DNA of 64,000 bases from 2-12-FULL-35-15 sp036386835 (GCA_036386835.1 DASVUX010000034.1:124001-188000); one strand, 5' to 3'. Counted from the stretch's first letter, positions 17,494 to 26,960 are shown. Numbers and translations are program-made. Notes: generated from the letters alone by a model not told the origin.

Positions 17494-19167
17494 GTGGCCT
17501 TTACGGTGAAAAAATTTTTCCTCATATTATTCATGTTGCCGATGCTGTTTTTTGGACAGCAGAACATGCAGTTGAACAGGGAATGGAATCTCAGCTTTGA
17601 AAAGCAGAATAACACAATTATTTCCGGATCGGATAGCCTTGATGGTAAATTTATCAATCGGGATGGTATTCCTGCTCCTGTTTCTCAGTCATGTTTCCGA
17701 CCTTACATAGTAGCTTACACTCAGGGTGAAAAGGATAAATCCCGGAATTGGTTTGTAAGAAAAATAAAGAAGGAAAACCTTATCATTGTTAAGGATACTT
17801 CGGATAAATTCCATCTTACAATCGACCCTATTATCAACTTTGAATTCGGGATGGACCTGGCGGATACCAGGAGTGAAAAGTTATACAAGAATACAAGGGG
17901 TTTAATTGTCAGGGGAGCTATAGGACAAAAAATTGCTTTTGAAACTTCTTTTTACGAGAACCAGGCCACCTACGCAAAATACATTGACAGGTATATTGCA
18001 GGGACCGATGACTTGTTCCCGCAGACAGTAAATTATGATTATGCCGTAATTCCCGGCCAGGGGCGCTCAAAGGTTTTCAGGAAAACAGGTTACGACTATG
18101 CAATGGCTTCGGGATATGTTTCCTGGTCGCCCAACCGGATCTTTAATGTTCAGCTGGGACATGGGAAACATTTTGTAGGTGACGGTTACCGGTCATTGCT
18201 GCTTTCGGATAATTCGTTCAATTATCCATATGCAAGAATAACCACAAGCTGGAAAAATATTCAATACACTAACCTTTACACATCCTTTATGAATCTCACA
18301 AACGGTGGTGTAAAAACACCACCTCATGTAGAGAGGCTGTTCCAGAAAAAGACAGGAAGCTTCCAGATGCTTTCTGTGAACTTTCTGAAACGGATTCAGC
18401 TGGGCATATTCCAGGGAATGATATTCGAAGCTGCGGATTCAACAAACAAGGAGCATGTGAATTTTAATACGTTTAATCCTGTGATAGGTGTGAACACTGC
18501 TGTTTATGGACTTGCTAACAGGAATAACATGCTGCTTGGAGCGACATTGAAACTGAAATTGACAAATTCTATCTCTCTGTACGGACAGGTTATGCTGGAC
18601 GAAGTTTCTACAAAGAAAAGCGGAGAGACAGGAAATAAATACGGCTATCAGGCAGGGTTAAAATATTTTGACCTGTTCACCTTAAAGAACCTTCATTTCC
18701 AGGTGGAATACAATAGCGTCCGCCCTTATTCGTATGCTTCCGGCAGTTCTTTTCAAAGTTATACGCACTATAACCAGGCCCTTGCACATCCTTTAGGTGC
18801 AAATTTTAATGAGCTGGTTGGTTTTCTGAATTACCGGCTGAAGGATTTTTTTATTCAGCTAAAAGGGAATTATGCAGTGAAAGGAGCCGATTCATCCGGA
18901 TATAATTTCGGAGGGAACATCTTCAAATCCTCAAATACATTTCCTGTAGCTCAATCTTTGGAAAATATAAAGACCACCCAGGGATATAAAACCACGCTGA
19001 TGTACCAGGATATCCATATCGGCTATCTGGTGAATGCCGCTTCGAACCTGAATATTGTGGTTGGCCTGACAAACCGGGTAGAGCTTGCCGGCGGAAAAAA
19101 CAATTCCACACAGTTTGTTTATCTTGGAATAAGGACATCGCTGGCTAATTTTTATTATGATTTTTAA
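17494..19167 (+). CDS. Wzi/RemB-like outer-membrane protein (first copy)
   Basis: Predicted outer-membrane beta-barrel of 557 aa with an N-terminal signal peptide (hydrophobic residues ~8-20, ending FFGQ). Repeated motifs such as SWSPNRIFNVQLGHGKHFVG, YGQVMLDE and LAHPLGANFNEL are those of the capsule-assembly Wzi family, which also takes in proteins annotated as gliding-motility RemB in Flavobacteria. Wzi-type proteins hold capsular polysaccharide at the cell surface. It starts with GTG (a second in-frame GTG is at 17506). It sits between GDP-fucose synthesis and a lipid-carrier sugar transferase, and a related copy follows that gene, so a role in exporting or anchoring a fucose-containing glycan is likely but inferred. 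Confidence 0.75.
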   Translation: MAFTVKKFFLILFMLPMLFFGQQNMQLNREWNLSFEKQNNTIISGSDSLDGKFINRDGIPAPVSQSCFRPYIVAYTQGEKDKSRNWFVRKIKKENLIIVKDTSDKFHLTIDPIINFEFGMDLADTRSEKLYKNTRGLIVRGAIGQKIAFETSFYENQATYAKYIDRYIAGTDDLFPQTVNYDYAVIPGQGRSKVFRKTGYDYAMASGYVSWSPNRIFNVQLGHGKHFVGDGYRSLLLSDNSFNYPYARITTSWKNIQYTNLYTSFMNLTNGGVKTPPHVERLFQKKTGSFQMLSVNFLKRIQLGIFQGMIFEAADSTNKEHVNFNTFNPVIGVNTAVYGLANRNNMLLGATLKLKLTNSISLYGQVMLDEVSTKKSGETGNKYGYQAGLKYFDLFTLKNLHFQVEYNSVRPYSYASGSSFQSYTHYNQALAHPLGANFNELVGFLNYRLKDFFIQLKGNYAVKGADSSGYNFGGNIFKSSNTFPVAQSLENIKTTQGYKTTLMYQDIHIGYLVNAASNLNIVVGLTNRVELAGGKNNSTQFVYLGIRTSLANFYYDF

Positions 19168-19177
19168 CTATCTATAA

Positions 19178-20281
19178 ATGGAATTCCTGATTCTTGTTTT
19201 CATAACCTCTTTTTTTGTCGTTCTGCTCTCGACACCTTCCTTAATTAAGGTAGCCATCCTGAAGAGGCTGTTCGATGCCCCCGGTGATACGCGTAAACTT
19301 CATACACGCATGATCCCGACAATTGGTGGGATCATGATCTTTGCGGGAACAGTGTTTTCTTATTCGTTGTGGTTTCCAAGCAACGATATGCATGATGGTA
19401 TTCAGCTGTTCAATGCAGTTAATGATTACAGGTTCATCGTTTCAACATTGCTGGTGATGTTCTTTGTAGGAGTAAAAGATGACATTATCGGAACGGCACC
19501 GGTGAAAAAGCTGGTTGCGCATGTTCTTGTCGGGATGGTCCTTGTGCTTATGGCGGATATCCGTATCGTGAGCATGCACGGGATCTTTGGTGTGGAGGTG
19601 CTTCCTTACTGGGCCAGTGTTTTTCTTTCGCTGTTCACTTATATAGTTGTTGTTAACGCGTTTAACCTGATTGATGGTGTTGACGGCCTTGCAGGTGGGG
19701 TAGGTTTTATAGCTTCTTCCGCTTTCGGTGCATGGTTCGCTTTTGCCGGTGATTATGCAATGGCCTGTCTTGCAATAGCTCTCTCGGGTTCATTGCTCGG
19801 TTTCCTTTTCTTCAATTTTTCCCCGGCCAAAATATTCATGGGCGATTCAGGTTCCTTGACAATTGGCCTGACAATTTCAATTCTGGCTATAAAGCTGATC
19901 AGTTATGATGTAAGTGCTATCCATCATGGTTTTGTGCTGAATATCTCCAAGCCTATTTTTGCAATGGCTGTGCTTGTTTACCCGCTTATTGATACATTAA
20001 GGATCTTTATCTACAGGGCTGTCCAGGGTGTTTCCCCGTTTTCTGCAGACCGAAACCACCTTCATCACCGCCTTATTGATATAGGCTGCAGCCACAGGAA
20101 AGCAGTACTCATTATTTATTTTGTCAACCTGTTTATTATTGGTTTGACAGTTGCTCTTGCAGCAACACCAATCAATGCAAATTATGGATTCGCCATAATA
20201 GCAGCAACCGCGCTGTTCATTGCGCAGATCCCATTCTTTATCAAGAAAAAGAAGAACCGTATTCCGCAAAAGAATGATTAA
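19178..20281 (+). CDS. Undecaprenyl-phosphate sugar-1-phosphate transferase (WecA/TagO type)
   Basis: Polytopic inner-membrane enzyme of the MraY/WecA superfamily that loads the first sugar phosphate, usually GlcNAc-1-P, onto undecaprenyl phosphate. About ten or eleven hydrophobic segments span its 367 aa. Signature motifs: the aspartate pair Asp101-Asp102 in VKDDIIGTAPVKK, NAFNLIDGVDGLAGG, FMGDSGSLTIG and the cytoplasmic HLHHRL loop, which favours WecA/TagO over MraY. It lies between two Wzi-like genes; the second overlaps its 3' end. It probably starts the lipid-linked assembly of the surface polysaccharide. The exact sugar substrate cannot be read from sequence. Confidence 0.9.
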   Translation: MEFLILVFITSFFVVLLSTPSLIKVAILKRLFDAPGDTRKLHTRMIPTIGGIMIFAGTVFSYSLWFPSNDMHDGIQLFNAVNDYRFIVSTLLVMFFVGVKDDIIGTAPVKKLVAHVLVGMVLVLMADIRIVSMHGIFGVEVLPYWASVFLSLFTYIVVVNAFNLIDGVDGLAGGVGFIASSAFGAWFAFAGDYAMACLAIALSGSLLGFLFFNFSPAKIFMGDSGSLTIGLTISILAIKLISYDVSAIHHGFVLNISKPIFAMAVLVYPLIDTLRIFIYRAVQGVSPFSADRNHLHHRLIDIGCSHRKAVLIIYFVNLFIIGLTVALAATPINANYGFAIIAATALFIAQIPFFIKKKKNRIPQKND

Positions 20282-21863
20282 ACAGCTTGCATATAAAAGA
20301 ATTATTACCGGATTACTGATGATGTTTTCCTCTGCAGGGGCTTTTGCCCAGCAGCTGAATTATACACTCAGCAGGGATTTCCTCTGGGGACTCGATAAAT
20401 ATTATAATAACAAAGACATAAATTTCCAGTCCTTCATTAAGCCTTACCGGTATGAAGATGTTAAAAAAGTAAGCGATTCCTCCGCGGTGTTTCCCAGGCT
20501 TCTTGCCGGTACAAAGGCTGAAGAAAGGGATAAAAAGGCAACATCCCAGGTCGAAGTATATCCTTTATTATCTGCCCAGGGCGGCTACGAGCTTTCTTCC
20601 CCAACACGTTTAACAAATGATCTCGCGATCGGTGGGCATCTTCTCGGGTTTATCGGGCCGAAATTTGCCTTCAGCCTCAAGGTCATGGCAGGAAAACAGG
20701 TCTTTAATTCTTTCCAGGATTCCATCGTACGCCAGACACGGGTAGTTCCGGGGATCGGTCCTGCTTATCGCGATAACACCGATACATTCCTTACGCGTTA
20801 TTCTTACCAGTATTATTCCGGTTACCTGTCTTACTCACCTAATAAGATCTTCAACATACAGGCAGGGCAGGACAAGCATTTCTGGGGGGACGGGTACCGT
20901 TCATTGTTCCTGTCAGATGTAGCGGCACCTTACCCGTTTCTCAAGATCACAACAAATGTGTGGAAGCTGACCTACGTTAATTTATATACGATAATGAAAG
21001 ATGCAAGTCATCCTTCCGGAATGAAGGCTGACCGTCTTAATAAATACGCAACTCTTCATTACCTGGGATGGAATGCAACAAAGCGGATCAATATCGGGTT
21101 GTTTGAATCAATTGTGTGGCAGGGCTCCGACAGCACAAGGCATCGCGGATATGATGTAAATTACCTGAACCCCATAATGTTCTTCCGCCCTGCCGAATAT
21201 TCCCTGGGCTCAAGCGATAATGCATTTTTAGGATTCTCCTTCAAAGTAAAGATTTTAAAGAACCAGCAGATTTACGGGCAGTTGTTGCTTGATGAATTCC
21301 TGCTAAAAGAAGTGCTGGCTGATACCGGCTGGTGGGCAAATAAGCAGGCTTTTCAGCTGGGCTTCAAGAGCTTTGACCTGTTTAAAGTCAAACGGCTGAA
21401 TTTTCAAACGGAGTTTAATTATGTTCGTCCTTATACTTATTCGCATGGAAGTGTCCAGCAGAATTACGGTCACATGAACGAACCTTTGGCCCATCCTCTC
21501 GGGGCTAATTTTATTGAATCGGCCAGCTTTCTGAATTACCGTTACAAGCGTTTATTCATTGAAGCGAAATGTATTTATGCCGTGTATGGGGGCGACAGCG
21601 CAGGAACGGATTACGGAAAGAACATATTTCTTTCATATGTGAACAGGCCTTCTGATTATGGGAATTTTACCGGGCAGGGCTTCCAGGCCAGGCTGATCAC
21701 CGCATCTTTAAGAGCTGCATATGTTCTTGATACAAGAATGAACCTGAAGGTGGAACTGGGTTTTGCCGACAGGATTATTAAAACTGATTATTCAACCAGG
21801 AACATACCTTATATTTTTCTCGGTATCAGGACAGATCTTAGTAACCTGTATTCAGATTATTAA
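20274..21863 (+). CDS. Wzi/RemB-like outer-membrane protein (second copy)
   Basis: Paralogue of the protein encoded at 17494, about 529 aa. The ATG at 20274 is preferred, because it gives a proper signal peptide (LLMMFSSAGAFAQ) and overlaps the transferase stop by only eight bases; the frame is open 54 bases further upstream. Shared features with the first copy include YSPNKIFNIQAGQDKHFWGDGYRSLF, QIYGQLLLDE and EPLAHPLGANFIE. Predicted outer-membrane barrel for polysaccharide export or attachment, by family. It ends 20 bases before the convergent ion-channel gene. Confidence 0.75.
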   Translation: MIKQLAYKRIITGLLMMFSSAGAFAQQLNYTLSRDFLWGLDKYYNNKDINFQSFIKPYRYEDVKKVSDSSAVFPRLLAGTKAEERDKKATSQVEVYPLLSAQGGYELSSPTRLTNDLAIGGHLLGFIGPKFAFSLKVMAGKQVFNSFQDSIVRQTRVVPGIGPAYRDNTDTFLTRYSYQYYSGYLSYSPNKIFNIQAGQDKHFWGDGYRSLFLSDVAAPYPFLKITTNVWKLTYVNLYTIMKDASHPSGMKADRLNKYATLHYLGWNATKRINIGLFESIVWQGSDSTRHRGYDVNYLNPIMFFRPAEYSLGSSDNAFLGFSFKVKILKNQQIYGQLLLDEFLLKEVLADTGWWANKQAFQLGFKSFDLFKVKRLNFQTEFNYVRPYTYSHGSVQQNYGHMNEPLAHPLGANFIESASFLNYRYKRLFIEAKCIYAVYGGDSAGTDYGKNIFLSYVNRPSDYGNFTGQGFQARLITASLRAAYVLDTRMNLKVELGFADRIIKTDYSTRNIPYIFLGIRTDLSNLYSDY

Positions 21864-21883
21864 GCGAATAACCATTTTTAATT

Positions 21884-23782
21884 TCAATGCTCTGCAAGTA
21901 CAATGATCTTATCATTCGGATTCCAGTTCACCTTACTGGATTTAACAGGATTTACAACCACCCCGTAAGCTTTTTCCGGCTCTTTTGATAAGGATTGGAT
22001 CCGGTAGCCGATGGCCGTTTCACCTTTCATTGCAGCTGATTCAAGAATAGTATAAAAATTAGTGTTTGTTCCTGGTCTTACGTAATCTGTAACCGGCCGC
22101 AGGTAGATCTCTGATCCTTCGGCTGCAAAAAGTGTTTCAAAAACCTTCTCAAGGTGGCGGTTCTCTGAGAGTTGTGAAAGCATCAGGCTGATGAGCTTGT
22201 CGCTCACGATAAAATCATCTGCCTTTGTAACTTCTGCCAGCTCGCGGTTTCTGACATCCAGCATTTCACTTACTATACTGATCTCCTTCTTGGAGTTTTC
22301 GGAAATGTTCCGGAGATGCAGAAGTGTGATCAGTGTTTTTGCATCAGCCTCCTGGATGTCCATGTCTGGATAGCAGAGGATGATTATATGATTGAAAGAT
22401 TCAACACGCAGTGAATTCAATACCGCCTTCTCGGTGGTGTTCGCCTTTTTAAAGGTGACCAGGAGATTGGTTAAGGAGGGTTTGATCTCTTCTATCTTTT
22501 CGGCAATATCTGCGTATTCCGCAACAACAAGTATTTCCGAGCCTTTGGCAACATAATTATCCAGCTCTTTTATAATTGAGTTCCCTTTCCCGTTCCAGCC
22601 GAGAATCATTGTTTTTTCTTTTGACGAAGTACTGCGTGCCGCATTCATGATGTATTTGAGATCAAGATCGAACTGGCTTTTTCCCGACATAATAATTGTG
22701 TCATCATCCTCCGAGATCGCGATCACCCTGTCGCCTACATTGATGGGTTTATTCATAACCGGGTTGATCGATACATCCCCGTCTGCGTGATAAAGGCCTA
22801 TAACTGCAGAATTTTCATACGCGAACAATGCGTCCCTGTAAGTCTTGCCGTAGAGCCTTTCTTCATTTTTAAAGTAAATTTCGGCACCATCAAAATCCAG
22901 GAGCTCCGTGTACACTACGCTTAAGCCAGATTGCCTGCAGGTTTGAGCGGTAACCCTCGCGATGAGATCACTTGTAAGAACAAGGACTGCTTCATCTGCT
23001 CCCACCAGGTCAGCTGCCTCCATGTTGGCTTTGTCACGGATCTCCGCAACAATATGGTATTTGCCCGTTTTGCGTTTGGGGTTGTTGGTAATTGCGAGAA
23101 TGGATTTGATCACATGCGTATCGGCATTGCCTTCTTCAGGTGACAGGATTATAATTGAACGCGCATCATGCGGGCTTACAACTTCCAGGTCGGTAAGGTC
23201 AAGCGGGCTGCCCGTCCTGCAGATGATCTTTGTACTTCCGGTATCCGGGAATTTTGAGCGGATCTCATCTTCCATTTCAACCTTATTCCTGTCAGCCATG
23301 ATCACAATGCGCGGTTTTTTCTGGTTGGCATTAGCAATGATCAGTTCTGATATAATAGAGAAAACTTTCGAAGACCAGCCGAGAATGAGCGTATGATCAG
23401 TTTCCAGGACTTTTGATCTGCCTTTCCGCATTTCTTCAAGAGTGGCTTCAAGGCCGGAAGTAAGCGTCCCGATGAGACTGCTGAGAATAAAAATTCCCCC
23501 GATTGTTACGAATAGCATGATGATCCTGAAGCTCCAGCCGCTGTCCCCGCCAAGTGTTCCCGAATCCATAGTATGCATCAGGCTTTGCCATGCCGCTTCA
23601 GCGAAGTTAAGGTCTTCATTGTCCGGCTGCCGGATCCCCGTGAATGTTAAAAGGGCGGCAGCGATCACAACTATCAGCACAGATACCACAGCAAGCCACA
23701 TAATAATGGCAGGAGTTCCTTTTGATAAGGTGTTCTCAAACGAATACCTTATTCTTTGTGAAAATGTTGGTCTTGAATTCAT
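21884..23782 (-). CDS. CASTOR/POLLUX-like ion channel with tandem RCK/TrkA-N domains
   Basis: Predicted inner-membrane cation channel of 632 aa. Two hydrophobic segments near the N-terminus (~residues 24-46 and ~85-105) surround a pore-like stretch TMDSGTLGGDSGWSFR. Two Rossmann RCK/TrkA-N regions follow, with signatures LILGWSSKVFSIISELIIAN, IVIMADRNKVEMEDEI and MILGWNGKGNSIIKELDNY. This is the pattern of the CASTOR/POLLUX/DMI1 family. ATG 23782 is chosen because the 40 residues encoded further upstream are unlike the family. The ion is likely K+ or Ca2+, not decidable here. It is transcribed away from the cytochrome oxidase genes. Confidence 0.82.
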   Translation of the reverse strand: MNSRPTFSQRIRYSFENTLSKGTPAIIMWLAVVSVLIVVIAAALLTFTGIRQPDNEDLNFAEAAWQSLMHTMDSGTLGGDSGWSFRIIMLFVTIGGIFILSSLIGTLTSGLEATLEEMRKGRSKVLETDHTLILGWSSKVFSIISELIIANANQKKPRIVIMADRNKVEMEDEIRSKFPDTGSTKIICRTGSPLDLTDLEVVSPHDARSIIILSPEEGNADTHVIKSILAITNNPKRKTGKYHIVAEIRDKANMEAADLVGADEAVLVLTSDLIARVTAQTCRQSGLSVVYTELLDFDGAEIYFKNEERLYGKTYRDALFAYENSAVIGLYHADGDVSINPVMNKPINVGDRVIAISEDDDTIIMSGKSQFDLDLKYIMNAARSTSSKEKTMILGWNGKGNSIIKELDNYVAKGSEILVVAEYADIAEKIEEIKPSLTNLLVTFKKANTTEKAVLNSLRVESFNHIIILCYPDMDIQEADAKTLITLLHLRNISENSKKEISIVSEMLDVRNRELAEVTKADDFIVSDKLISLMLSQLSENRHLEKVFETLFAAEGSEIYLRPVTDYVRPGTNTNFYTILESAAMKGETAIGYRIQSLSKEPEKAYGVVVNPVKSSKVNWNPNDKIIVLAEH

Positions 23783-23962
23783 TGTTAAAGCTTTAAGCAA
23801 ATGTATTAATAATGTTAAAAAAACGATGATTTCAGACGGCTGAACTTCATGAATATAGCAATGAGACGCAGGGGAATGAAATTGGTCTAAAATTTCCAAC
23901 AAACACTGATTAATTCGGAATAATTTGGTAAAATTGTATCCGCTTAGAAAAAGCCATCCAAA

Positions 23963-24865
23963 TTGATCACAGAAGAAGTAAATACATTGACACAGCCGGT
24001 TGCTCGGGTAAGTAAACTGAGGGATTATGCCTCATTTATGAAATTCCGTCTTGCTTCATTGGTGGTCATGTCGGCCGCTATTGCATATGCAGCAGCTTCT
24101 GTATCCGTGGACTGGGCCCAGATGGGCTGGCTGGTGCTCGGAGGCTTCTTGGTAACAGGCTCTTCAAACGGGTTCAACCAAGTTATCGAGCGGGACCTTG
24201 ATAAATTAATGACCCGCACCCAAAACCGCCCGCTGCCGCAGGAAAGGATGAGTGTGAATGAAGCCCTGGTCATTGCTGCTGTTGCCGGCAGTGCCGGGAT
24301 CACTATACTCACTGTATTCATGAATCCCCTTAGCGGCATCCTCGGTGCCCTGGCTTTGATACTTTACACAGGTGTTTATACTCCTCTTAAAAGAATAACT
24401 CCATTTGCTGTTTTTGTGGGTGCTTTTCCCGGTGCAATCCCGCCATTGCTGGGCTGTGTAGCTGCCACAAACGGCTTCGGTGAAATTCCCCTGATCGGAT
24501 GGGTGCTGTTCGCAGGCCAGTTCATCTGGCAGTTCCCGCATTTCTGGGCCATTGCCTGGGTGATCGATGATGATTATAAAAAAGCGGGGTTCCGGATGCT
24601 CCCATCAGCAGGCGGCCGTGATAAAAGCAGCGCTTTCCAGATCCTCATTTATACACTTTTCCTTTACCCGATCAGCCTGCTACCTGTTATGTTTCATTAT
24701 TCAGGGACTATCTCGGCTTTTGTGATCTCATTCTGCAGTATTTATTTCCTTTACCAGGCTTATATACTTTATAAGGAATGCACTGTTGAAGCGGCCCGCA
24801 AACTTATGTTCGGGTCTTTCTTTTACCTGCCCGCCATCCAGCTGGCAGTTATGATCGGTAAATAA
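23963..24865 (+). CDS. ctaB: Heme O synthase (protoheme IX farnesyltransferase)
   Basis: Adds the farnesyl tail to heme B to make heme O, needed for heme-copper oxidases. It is a polytopic UbiA-family prenyltransferase of 300 aa with the first Asp-rich motif in NGFNQVIERDLDKLMTRTQNRPLPQ, where the aspartates bind Mg-diphosphate, and about nine membrane spans. It starts with TTG. It heads a plus-strand run of cytochrome oxidase genes, the usual Bacteroidota arrangement. Oxidase subunits I and II are not in the window. Confidence 0.95.
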   Translation: MITEEVNTLTQPVARVSKLRDYASFMKFRLASLVVMSAAIAYAAASVSVDWAQMGWLVLGGFLVTGSSNGFNQVIERDLDKLMTRTQNRPLPQERMSVNEALVIAAVAGSAGITILTVFMNPLSGILGALALILYTGVYTPLKRITPFAVFVGAFPGAIPPLLGCVAATNGFGEIPLIGWVLFAGQFIWQFPHFWAIAWVIDDDYKKAGFRMLPSAGGRDKSSAFQILIYTLFLYPISLLPVMFHYSGTISAFVISFCSIYFLYQAYILYKECTVEAARKLMFGSFFYLPAIQLAVMIGK

Positions 24866-24883
24866 AAACTTAACCAGATAATA

Positions 24884-25522
24884 TTGGAAACCTTGTCAAT
24901 CACCCCGGAAAGTCACGGAATACCTGAAACAAGAGCAGAGCGGACTGCCCGTGAATCAGAAGAGAAAAAAAGCAACCGCGAAAAAGTGGCCAAGCCGATG
25001 CTGTACCTTTCAATGGGTAGCATGGCTATGCTTTTCGCTGCATTTACCAGTGCGTATGTAGTCCGTCAGCAAAAAGGCGACTGGCTGCAGTTTGAAATGC
25101 CGCAGGTGTTCTATATCAGTACCGCTATTATCCTTCTCAGCAGTGTTACCATGAACTGGGCTGTTTCTTCGGCAAAGAAGAATGAGTTCGGGAATACCAG
25201 GCGGGCTGCATTAATCACCTTGCTGCTTGGAGCGGCATTCGTGGTCTGCCAGGTTGCAGGCTGGAATATTCTTTATAGCCAGAAGATCGTATTTGCCGGG
25301 AAATATGCCAATGCTTCCGGCTCCTTTTTCTATGTTCTTACCCTTATGCACATGCTCCATTTATTCGGTGGGATGATCGCCTTGATTGTAGTTTGGATTA
25401 AGTCTATACAAGGGAAATATAACTCTGAAAACCTTTTAGGGATAAGGCTTTGCTCAATCTTCTGGCATTTTCTCGATTTGCTGTGGATATATTTGTTCTT
25501 ATTTTTATTATTTGTTCGCTAA
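24884..25522 (+). CDS. Heme-copper oxidase subunit III-like protein (first)
   Basis: Integral membrane protein of 212 aa with five predicted spans, the first at ~residues 38-58 (LYLSMGSMAMLFAAFTSAYV). Segments such as SSVTMNWAVSSAK, TLMHMLHLFGGMIALIVVW and SIFWHFLDLLWIYLFLFLLFV are typical of subunit III of cytochrome c oxidase. A soluble charged N-terminus of ~37 residues precedes the spans. It starts with TTG. A second subunit III gene follows 68 bases later, as in many Bacteroidota, and the two copies are only distantly alike. Confidence 0.85.
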   Translation: METLSITPESHGIPETRAERTARESEEKKSNREKVAKPMLYLSMGSMAMLFAAFTSAYVVRQQKGDWLQFEMPQVFYISTAIILLSSVTMNWAVSSAKKNEFGNTRRAALITLLLGAAFVVCQVAGWNILYSQKIVFAGKYANASGSFFYVLTLMHMLHLFGGMIALIVVWIKSIQGKYNSENLLGIRLCSIFWHFLDLLWIYLFLFLLFVR

Positions 25523-25590
25523 AATCTGAATGAAAATTTGCATATTAGCACCCGAATTTCAGTTAAAAAACTATAAATTTTTTATAAAGT

Positions 25591-26313
25591 ATGTCAAGTC
25601 ACGCAGTTGAAACAGATTCAGGCTCAGCATGGGGCGGTGGTAAATCACCTTTTAATGTTAGCTACGGAAAGCTATTCATGTGGTTTTTCCTTGTATCGGA
25701 TGCATTAACATTTTCAGGTCTTTTATGCGCTTACGGCTTTATGCGCCATAAACACCCCGAAGTTTGGCCTAATCCGGGCGATGTATTTACACACTTCCCT
25801 TTCTACGATGGCCATATTCCTTTGGCGTATGTAGGTTTAATGACCCTTATCCTCATCATGTCATCAGTAACCATGGTGCTCGCTGTAGAAGCAGGACACC
25901 GGAAAGACAAGCGCAAAGTGATCATGTGGATGCTCCTGACCATTATCGGTGGGGCAATGTTCGTTGGTTCACAGGCATGGGAGTGGTGGCATTTCATCGT
26001 TGGAACTGATCACGGTGCTATCAGAAGCGTTTTCGAAGATGGCAAGTGGGTCGAGAAAACCGTTTATGGTGCGAACATGACCGTAAACGAATATGGATTA
26101 CCGGTCTTCGCTAATTTCTTCTTCTTTATTACCGGTTTCCACGGATTCCACGTATTTTCAGGGGTAATTATTAATCTTGTGATCTTTATAAATGTGGTTA
26201 AAGGAACATACGAAAGACGCGGTCACTATGAAATGGTTGAAAAGGTTGGTCTTTACTGGCACTTTGTCGATCTGGTATGGGTATTCGTGTTTACCTTCTT
26301 CTACTTATTATAA
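25591..26313 (+). CDS. Cytochrome c oxidase subunit III (second)
   Basis: 240-aa integral membrane subunit of a caa3/cbaA-type heme-copper oxidase. Family marks: KLFMWFFLVSDALTFSGLL, FFFITGFHGFHVFSGVIINL and GLYWHFVDLVWVFVFTFFYL, with about five spans. The conserved ITGFHGFHV and YWHFVDLVW motifs make this the more canonical of the two subunit III proteins. It is co-directional with ctaB, the first subunit III gene, subunit IV and SCO. It acts in the inner membrane, where subunit III supports assembly and proton uptake by subunit I. Confidence 0.92.
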   Translation: MSSHAVETDSGSAWGGGKSPFNVSYGKLFMWFFLVSDALTFSGLLCAYGFMRHKHPEVWPNPGDVFTHFPFYDGHIPLAYVGLMTLILIMSSVTMVLAVEAGHRKDKRKVIMWMLLTIIGGAMFVGSQAWEWWHFIVGTDHGAIRSVFEDGKWVEKTVYGANMTVNEYGLPVFANFFFFITGFHGFHVFSGVIINLVIFINVVKGTYERRGHYEMVEKVGLYWHFVDLVWVFVFTFFYLL

Positions 26314-26333
26314 CAGACCAGGTAATCAATTTT

Positions 26334-26361
26334 ATAATTCATAATTTATAATTTATAATTT
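26334..26361. repeat. Short AT-rich tandem repeat in front of the subunit IV gene
   Basis: ATAATTCATAATTTATAATTT and one more unit form a run of near-identical nine-base words just before the ATG at 26370. It may unwind easily or act as the upstream region of the start site. It is a common kind of Bacteroidota intergenic sequence. Confidence 0.6.
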
Positions 26362-26369
26362 CATTTATT

Positions 26370-26891
26370 ATGTCAGAATTTCACGATGATTACCCACAGT
26401 ATGAGTTTATGGCTCAGCACAGTGAAGAAGAAGGAAAAAAAGCGCGTAGAAAGCTTTGGAACGTTTTCTGGATTATGCTCGTGGTTACTATTGTTGAGCT
26501 TATTATTGGTTTCCAGGCTGATTCATGGGGCTTGTTAAATGATGACCGCACTTCTTCCGTTACCCTGAAATTCATTTTCATCGGTTTAACCATAGGTAAA
26601 GCATTTTATATTGTTTTCAGCTTCATGCACCTTGGCCATGAGAGAAAGTGGCTTAAATGGAGCATCCTGGGCCCATACATGATCTTTATCGTTTACCTTA
26701 TCTTTATCATCGTAGGTGAAGCGAATTACTCCCTTGTCCATAAAGAGAAAATGGATGAACTGATCGTGAAACAAAAGATTGAGCTTAACGAAGCTGCAAA
26801 ATCTGGCCATGGCCATGATGCAGGACACGGCACAGAAGGAGAACATCCGGCTGAGGGCGATCATCCTAAAGAGGGTGGAGAACACCACTAA
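26370..26891 (+). CDS. Cytochrome c oxidase subunit IV family protein
   Basis: 173-aa membrane protein with three hydrophobic segments (about residues 28-44, 65-88 and 100-118), the topology of prokaryotic oxidase subunit IV. The central KAFYIVFSFMHLGHERKWLKWS, with its Phe-Met-His-Leu core, is the family signature. The C-terminal tail from ~residue 145 is rich in His, Gly and Glu (several GHxxxGH and EGxH units), which suggests metal binding, possibly copper, though this is inference. A strong terminator follows, so the SCO gene has its own transcription signal. Confidence 0.88.
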   Translation: MSEFHDDYPQYEFMAQHSEEEGKKARRKLWNVFWIMLVVTIVELIIGFQADSWGLLNDDRTSSVTLKFIFIGLTIGKAFYIVFSFMHLGHERKWLKWSILGPYMIFIVYLIFIIVGEANYSLVHKEKMDELIVKQKIELNEAAKSGHGHDAGHGTEGEHPAEGDHPKEGGEHH

Positions 26892-26895
26892 ATCT

Positions 26896-26925
26896 AAAAA
26901 AGGCTCCCCGAAAGGAGCCTTTTTT
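26896..26925 (+). terminator. Rho-independent terminator after the cytochrome oxidase block
   Basis: AAAAAAGGCTCC (26896-26907) pairs perfectly with GGAGCCTTTTTT (26914-26925) around a six-base CCGAAA loop. The A and T runs on both sides make it usable in both directions. Confidence 0.85.
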
Positions 26926-26960
26926 ATTCTGAATACCTGATTTCGTAAATGATTTAGCTG

